Shown: piece after piece, positions 57,726 to 64,000 of the stretch
Numbering within the stretch: position 1 is the stretch's first letter
How the letters are laid out: every line of letters begins with the position of its first letter
Origin: Cymbidium sinense
Taxonomy: Eukaryota; Streptophyta; Magnoliopsida; Asparagales; Orchidaceae
DNA length: 64,000 nt
Assembly: GCA_021442155.1 (NCBI GenBank)
Contig: CM038216.1
Location: forward strand, 90,259,666-90,323,665
Direction of reading: 5' to 3'
Translations under genes and position numbers: made by a program
The notes under the pieces: generated by a model
Seen by the model: only the letters and a program-made list of their open reading frames with translations
Databases searched by the model: none
What the model was told of the DNA's origin: nothing

Positions 57726-58090
57726 CTTTGTGATGCCTCAACTTCTCCCACATTCCCCTTTTATTTCTTTTTTTGTTGCTTTTTTATGTGTTGTCATGAT
57801 CACATAAATTAGTGGAGTAGGTCATTTAATAGTTTTGTCTTTTTCACATTTTTTTTAAATTTGATGAAACATGATTTTTTTAAATAAATGATTTTAAAGT
57901 TTTACATTATTTTAATAGCTTTAGTAAATAATTGAATGAAAATTTATAAGTTATGTGTATAAAATTAGATAATTTTAATTATGATTAATAATTGTTCATA
58001 ATATGGATTCATATTTGATAAATTAATTATTTTGATTTAATGCTTAATATATTATATATACCATTTATTTTTAGTTTTTATTTTGATTTA
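57720..58090. other. AT-rich spacer, right edge of the core
   Basis: AT-rich DNA without a recognisable gene. It ends near 58,090 ('tcttaataaaaacctaaacc'), where CCTAAA-type repeat begins in the orientation opposite to the left arm. Confidence 0.7.
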
Positions 58091-58500
58091 ATTCTTAATA
58101 AAAACCTAAACCTAAAATAAACAAAATAAAATAAACCTAAACCTAAACTAAAATATGAAACCTAAACTTAAACCTAAAATAAACTAAACCTAAACCTAAA
58201 CTAAATAAAATAAAATAAAATAAAATAAACTAAAAATAAAACCTAAAATAAACCTAAAATAAAAACCTAAACCTAAAACTAAAAATAAAAAAAACCTAAC
58301 CCTTAAAAATAAAATAAAAAATAAAACTAAACTAAAAAAATAAACATAAACCTAAACCTAAACCTAATAAAACTAAAGTAAAATCTAAATAAAATAAATA
58401 AACCTAAAATAAAAAACTAAACAAAAAAAAAATAAATAAATAAACCTAAAATAAAATAAAAACTAAATAAACTAAATAAACCTAAACTAAATTTTAATTT
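58091..58500 (-). repeat. Inverted C-poor satellite sequence (right arm)
   Basis: AAATAAAA/CCTAAA text, the complement of the left-arm satellite. G is nearly absent on the + strand. No anchor is seen. Confidence 0.8.
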
Positions 58501-58995
58501 AAAACTATAAACCCTAACTTAAACCCTAAACCCTAACCAAACCCTAAACTAAACCCAAAACCCTAAACTAACCCCAAACTAAACCTAAACTAATAAAACC
58601 TAAACCTAAACCCTAAACCCTAAATGAAAAATAAATAAAATTAACCCACTAAAATCTAAACTAACCTAAACCTTAAACATAAACCAATTTTAAATTTAAA
58701 CCTTAAACCACTAAATAAAAATAATAAAAAAAACACTATCCGTTAATCTTAAACCCTAAAACTAACCATAAACCCTAAACCCTAAACCCTAAAACCCTAA
58801 ACCCTAAACCCTAAACCCTAAACCCTAAACCCTAAACTGTAAAACCTATACCCTAAACCATAAACCCTAAAAGCTAAAACCTACAACCCTAAACCCTAAA
58901 CCTTAAACCCCAAACCCTAAAACCTAAACCTTAAACCTTAAACCTTCAACCCTAAACCCTAAACCCTAAACCTTATAAACCTAAAATCCCAAACC
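58501..58995 (-). repeat. CCCTAAA run (right arm)
   Basis: Telomere heptamers in the CCCTAAA orientation, near-perfect at about 58,765-58,840. Confidence 0.92.
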
Positions 58996-59590
58996 AAAGC
59001 TAAATATAACCTAAAATTAAAATAACTAAAAAAGTATAAACCTAAGATAAAAATAAAATAAATAAAATAAATTAAAACCTAAACTAAACCTAAACCTAAA
59101 ATAAATAAATAAAAATAAAATAAATTAAAATAAAATAAATAAAACCTAAACTAAACTAAAATACCTAAAACTAAATAAAATAAAACCTAAACTAAAAATA
59201 AAATAAATAAAACTAAATAAAAACCTAAACCTAAAAAATAAACCTTAAAATAAAACCTAAAAATCAATAAAATAACCTAAACCTTAAATTAAAAAGAAAC
59301 CTAAACATAAAAATAAAATAAAATAAACTAAAATAAACCCAAACCTAAACTAAAATAAAACCTAAAAATAAACTTAAAATAAAACCTAAACCTAAACCAA
59401 AAAAAATAAAATAAAACCTAAACCTAAACATAAAAATAAAAATAAACCTAAATATAAAAAATAAAATAAAAATAAAATAACTATAAACCTAAACTAAACC
59501 AACTAAAAAAAATAAAATAAAATAAACTAAAATAAATAATAAAATAAAAATGAAAAGTATACAATAATTTTAAATTAAAAAACAATAAAA
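58996..59590 (-). repeat. Inverted satellite monomer, partial
   Basis: G-poor AAATAAAA/CCTAAAC text of about 0.6 kb with the block order of the left-arm monomer reversed. The anchor end near 59,575-59,590 is decayed. Confidence 0.72.
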
Positions 59591-59985
59591 AATATATAAA
59601 AAAAAACCTTAAACTCTAAATCCTAAACCATAAACGCTAAACTGTAAACACTAAATCCTAAACCTACAACCCTAAATCCAAACCTTAAACCCTAAACTCT
59701 AAAACCATAAATCCTAAAACCCTAAACCCTAAACCCTAAACTAACCCTAACCCCTAAAGATTAAACACTAAATCGTAAACCCTAAACCCTAACCCTAAAC
59801 CCTAGACCTTAAAAGCATTCAACCTAAAATCCTAAACCATAAACCCTAAACTATAAACCCTAAACCCAAAACCCTAACCCTAAACCCTAAAACTTAAGCC
59901 CCAATCCCTAAACTCAAAGTAACTAAATAAATTTAAAAATAATCCTAAACCCTAAAACCTAATAAACCTAAACCTAAACCCTAAG
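59591..59985 (-). repeat. CCCTAAA run (right arm)
   Basis: CCCTAAA heptamers with variants leading into a GRP tail on the + strand. Confidence 0.9.
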
Positions 59986-60232
59986 AATGGGCGTAACTTG
60001 ATAAAGAACATCATCAACCGTGCTTAGTCTAGATCTGGAGGTAAGGCGAGGCTGACATTATCATAGTTATGGTGGGGATCAGAGGCAGTGGATATAAGGG
60101 TCTGAGAAGTGGTGGTTATGGAGGAGGAGCGATGGAGGTTACAACCATGGTGGTGGTAGAGAAATTGATATGGATCCCGCTATTCGAGTGGTTGGTTCTG
60201 ATGGGAATGGGAGAAACTAAAGAACGACCGAT
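59986..60232 (+). pseudogene. GRP tail copy 9, 3' UTR missing
   Basis: Starts 'taagaatgggcgtaacttga', the same NGQ junction as the left-arm copies but on the opposite strand. It keeps about 0.24 kb of the Gly-rich region (GG codon runs 60,055-60,160) and ends near 'gaacgaccgatcc', so the 3' UTR has been lost. Inverted satellite follows directly. Non-coding. Confidence 0.82.
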
Positions 60233-61040
60233 CCTAAAAATCTAAAAACCTAAAAACCTAAAAACCTACAAACCTAAACCTAAACTAAATAAAACCTAAA
60301 AAATAAATAAAAAAAACCTAAACATAAATAAAATAAAATAAAATAAAAACCTAAACCTAAACCTAAACCTAAACCTAAACCTATAAATAAAATAAAACAA
60401 AAAATAAAAACTAAACTAAAATAAAATAAATAAAAACCTAAACTAAACTAAATAATAAAAGAAACCTAAATAAAATAAAACTAAACGTAAGATAAAAATA
60501 AAATAAACCTAAAATAAAATTAAATAAAAACCTAAACCTAAAAAATAAACCTAAAAAAATAGAAAATAAAACCTAAAAATAAACTAAAAAAACTAATAAA
60601 ATAAATAAAATAAACTAAACCTAAACTTAAACTAAAATAAACTAAACTAAAATAAATAAAACCTAAACCTAAAAAATTAAACTAAACCTAAACCCTAAAA
60701 TAAATAAAATAAAAAAAAATAAACCTAAACTAAAAAATTAAACCTAAAATAAACCTAAAATAAAACCTAAAATAATAAAATAAAAACCTAAACCTAAACT
60801 AAAATTAAAAAAGAAAACTTGAACCTACCAAATAAAATTAAAATAAAACTAAACTAAAAATAAACATAAACCTAAACCTAAACCTAAAAAATAAATTGAA
60901 ATAAAAAATGTTAACAAAAATAAATAAACCTAAAATAAATAAACTAAACTAAATAAAAATAAAAATAAACCTACATAAAAATAGAAAAATAAAATAAACT
61001 AAAATAAATAAAAAATAAACCAAATAAACTAAATAAACTA
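60233..61040 (-). repeat. Inverted C-poor satellite monomer
   Basis: About 0.8 kb of G-poor text, starting with repeated AAAAACCTAAAAACCTA and ending near 'ataaactaaataaactaacc'. The length matches left-arm monomers. The anchor is not preserved. Confidence 0.75.
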
Positions 61041-61720
61041 ACCTAAACCTAAACCAACCCTAAACCCTAAAGTAACCTAAACCTAAACTCTAAACCCTAA
61101 ACCCTAAACCCTAAAATTTAAACAAACCTAAACCCTAAACCTAAAACTAAAGTTTAAACTTAAACCTAAACCTAAACCCAAAACCTAAACCCAAACTAAA
61201 CTAAACAAACACTAAACCTAAACCCTAAAACCCTAAATGCTAAACTCTAAACCCTATACCTAAACCTAAACTTAAACCTAAAACTAAAACTAAACCTAAA
61301 CTTATACCTAAATTATAAACCTAAAACTAAACTCCTAAACCTTAACCTAAACCCTAAACTAACCTAAACCTTAACTTAAACCCTAAACTATTAACCCTAA
61401 ACTAACCTAACCCTAAACCCTAAACTTTAAACCTAAACCCTAACCTAAACCTTAAACCTAAACTTAAACTAAACCTTAAACCCTAAACTCCTAAACCTAA
61501 AAAAACCCTAAAGCTAAACTTAAACTTAAACCTATACTAAACAAACCCAAAACCCTGAAACCTAAACCTTAAACCCTAAACCCAAAACTAAACACTAAAA
61601 CCTAAACTTAAACCCTAAACCTAACACTAAACACTAAACACAAAACTAAAACTAAACCCTAAACCTAAAACCTAAACCCTAAACCCTAAACCCTAAACAC
61701 TAAAACCTAAAAAACTAAAA
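61041..61720 (-). repeat. CCCTAAA variants (right arm)
   Basis: CCCTAAA and CCTAAACC text, partly the CCTAAA-TATAAAC type that mirrors 16,800-17,110. No gene is visible. Confidence 0.87.
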
Positions 61721-62480
61721 ATAAAAAATATAAAAACCTAAACTTAAACAAAATAAAATAAAATAATAAAATAAAACCTAAACTAAATAAACTAAAATAA
61801 AATAAACTAATAAAAATAAACTAAAATAAAGTAAATAAAAACCTTAACTTAACTAAAAAATAAAATAAACCTAAGAATAAAAAACCTCAATGAAATGAAA
61901 ACTAAACATAAAATAAAAATAAAATAAACTAAAATAAACCTAAAATAAAATAAAATAAAAACTAAATAAAAACCAAAACCTAAAAAATGAACCTAAACAT
62001 AAATAAAAAATAAAACCTAAACCCTTAACTAGAATAAAAAAACAAACCCTAAAATAAAAATATAATAAAAAAAATAAATAAACCTAAACCTAAACTAAAA
62101 TAAACTAAACTAAAATAAATAAAATTGAAACCTAAACTAAATAAAATATAAAAAATTAAAAATAAACCTAAACCTAAATTAAAAAATAAACCTAAACCTG
62201 AAAAAATAAATAAAAACCTAAACATAAACCTAAAAGAAAAATACAACCTAAACCTAAAAAATTAAATAAAAATAAAGCTCAACTAAAAAACAAACCTAAA
62301 CCTAAATCTAAGCTTAAAAAATAAAATAAAATAAAAAACCTAAACTAATATACATAAACCTAAAATAAATAAAAATAAAAAATAAACCTAAATAAAAATA
62401 AAAAATAAAATAAACTAAAATAAATAATAAATAAGCCAAATAAACTAAATAAACCTAAACCTACAAGTTTACCTAATTTT
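61721..62480 (-). repeat. Inverted C-poor 0.8-kb satellite monomer
   Basis: The inverted anchor 'cctacaagtttacctaattt' lies at about 62,460-62,479, the complement of the left-arm anchor. The body runs to about 61,721 (0.76 kb). Confidence 0.8.
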
Positions 62481-63213
62481 AAAAAAAACCAATAAACCTT
62501 AAATCCTAAACTCTAAACCCTAAACCCTAAACCCTAAACTCTAAACCCTAAACTAGCAGCCCTAAACCTAGACATAAACTAAAATAAACTAATCCTAAAC
62601 CCTAAATAAAATAAAATAAAATAAATTAAAAATAATTCTAAACCTAAACTAAAAAATAAAACTTAAAAATAAATGTAAAATAAAAAGCTAAAATAGAAAC
62701 CTAAAAAAATAAATAAAACCTAAACCTAAACCTAAAAATAAAAAATAAAACCTAAACCTAAAAAATTAAATAAAAATAAAACTCAACTAAAAAATAATCC
62801 AAAAAAAAAATAAAATAAAAAAAATAAAAAATAAAAATAAATAAATAAACTAAAATAAATAAAAAAAAAAAAAATAAAAATAAAATAAAAAATAAAATAG
62901 ACTAAAATAATTAAAAAATAAACTAAATAAAATAAAAAAACCTAAACCTACTGTTTACTTAATTTAAAAAAACACCCATAAACCCTAAATCCTAAACCCT
63001 AAACCCTAAACCCTAACCATAAACCATAAACCTAAACCCTAAACCCTAAAAGCATTAACCCTAAAACCCGAAACCCTAAACCCTAAACATATAACCTAGC
63101 CTAAACCCTAAACCCTAAATGCCAAACCCTAAACCTAAACCTAAAGTAACTAAATGAATTAAAAAATAAACCTAAACCCTAAAACCTAATAGACTTAAAC
63201 CTAAACCTAAACC
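62481..63213 (-). repeat. CCCTAAA runs around an inverted, shortened monomer
   Basis: CCCTAAA to about 62,600. Next comes G-poor satellite text whose inverted anchor 'cctactgtttacttaattt' sits at about 62,947-62,965, with a shortened body (about 0.37 kb). A CCCTAAA run follows up to GRP tail copy 10. Confidence 0.78.
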
Positions 63214-63708
63214 TTAAGAATGGGCAGAACCTTGACGGCAAGAACATCACCATCAACCAGGTTCAGTCGACATCTGACGGTGGAGACGAAGGTGGAGGTG
63301 GAAGTTATCGTAATGGTGGTCGGTGATTTGGGGGTGTTGGTGGATATGGAGGTGGTGGTCAGAGCAGTGGTGTTTATGGAGGCAGGGGAGCGATGGAGAA
63401 TACAACCGTTGTGGTGGCGGAGGGAGAGATTGGGGATATGATGGTCGATCCTACTACTCAAGTGGCCGGGGTGGTTCTGATTGAAACTGGAGAAATTTAA
63501 GAATGCCTGATTCAATCTACTACCTATGGAACTGTGTCTTTATATTAGAGACAATTTTAGTTATCTAGGGTTTTTAATTTGCTCTATGCACGTTCATTTT
63601 TTGATCTATGTCATTGCTTGTGCCTTAGAAAACTTTGTGTGTTACTTGTTGATGAAATCAAAATGAAGAAATGTTGAATATGAATTTGTTCTCTATTAAA
63701 GAAAAGAC
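63214..63708 (+). pseudogene. GRP tail copy 10
   Basis: Plus-strand frame: NGQNLDGKNITINQVQS, then GGDEGGGGGSYRNGGR, a stop, then GGVGGYGGGGQSSG. A frameshift near 63,390 moves the Gly-rich tail into another frame, where RDWGYDGRSYYSSGRGGSD, a stop and NWRN are readable. The full 3' UTR follows and ends 'ttctctattaaag' before CCCTAAA. The copy is complete between the usual breakpoints (about 0.49 kb) but in the opposite orientation to copies 1-8. Non-coding. Confidence 0.9.
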
Positions 63709-64000
63709 CAAAAACCCTAAACCTTAAACTATAACCTAAACCCTAAACCTAAACCTAAGCCCTAAACCCTAAACCCAAAAAACCTTACACCATAAACCCT
63801 AAACCCTATACCCAAAACCTAAACTCCAAACCCTAAACCCTAAACCCTAAACCCTAAACCCTAAACCCGAAACCCAAAACCCAAAAAAAAAAAAAACCTG
63901 AACAAAAACCCTAAACCTTAAACCCTATAACCCTATGATCCTAAACCCCAAATCCTAAACCCTAAACCATAAACTTCTTACAAACCTTAAACCCTAAAAA
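63709..64000 (-). repeat. CCCTAAA run to the window edge
   Basis: CCCTAAA heptamers with variants, including near-perfect copies at about 63,830-63,865 and a run of 14 A's near 63,883. It continues past the window. Confidence 0.92.

Noticed and set aside
57569..57812. ORFs with Arg-Glu or Leu-Ser repeats
   Set aside because: They are translations of the GA dinucleotide run and carry no other signal.
1..64000. tRNA, rRNA or snoRNA genes
   Set aside because: No cloverleaf with conserved T-loop and no rRNA-like stretch could be recognised by eye on either strand; a tRNAscan or Infernal search would be needed to exclude them.

Overview
This window reads as nuclear DNA of a flowering plant. It is built mainly from Arabidopsis-type telomere repeat (TTTAGGG) and its decayed derivatives, with plant LINE retrotransposons and fragments of plant genes embedded in it. 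The plant assignment rests on four things: the TTTAGGG repeat; tails of a plant glycine-rich RNA-binding protein (GRP); LINEs with a DUF4283/zinc-knuckle ORF1 and a terminal RNase H; and pieces of a plant peptide deformylase 1A and a GH79 heparanase-like gene. The species cannot be told from the sequence. I find no intact protein-coding gene, no tRNA or rRNA, no CRISPR array and no operon. Every coding trace is a pseudogene or transposon relic.

Layout. Positions 1-52,078 form a left arm in which the G-rich telomere strand (TTTAGGG) is on the + strand. It alternates between (a) short runs of near-perfect TTTAGGG; (b) a longer C-poor satellite monomer of about 0.8 kb, made of TTTAGG/TTTATTTT blocks, that begins with an anchor like TTAAGTAAACTAGTAGG and ends near TTTTTAGCTTTTTAGGG; (c) eight copies of the 3' end of a GRP gene, all on the - strand; and (d) LINE sequences, all on the - strand. 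The LINE material comprises two long elements (1,263-7,506 and 35,921-43,965), one 3'-deleted element (11,229-14,012), one 5'-truncated element (49,113-52,078), one 5' end at the left edge, and four 3'-UTR-only pieces. Positions 52,079-58,090 are a 6-kb core without telomere repeat. It holds a four-copy tandem repeat of about 255 bp, AT-rich sequence, and a chimeric pseudogene in which a heparanase-like exon piece sits inside a peptide deformylase 1A pseudogene. From 58,091 to 64,000 a right arm carries the same telomere-like material inverted (CCCTAAA on +), with two GRP tails on the + strand.

How the parts relate. In the left arm every GRP tail and every LINE 3' end has the same polarity: sense strand, then a short A-run, then CCCTAAA. 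In the right arm the GRP tails keep that rule after inversion. This fits target-primed insertion of LINEs, and of a LINE-mobilised 5'-truncated GRP transcript, into telomere-like DNA, followed by amplification as a subtelomeric or interstitial higher-order repeat. The two arms point toward each other across the core, as expected for an old head-to-head telomere junction or a large inversion. The most notable items are this head-to-head arrangement, the C-poor 0.8-kb satellite, the telomere-associated LINE/GRP system, the deformylase/heparanase chimera, and a CCCAGGG-rich patch at 48,788-48,950 that may be a base-calling artefact.
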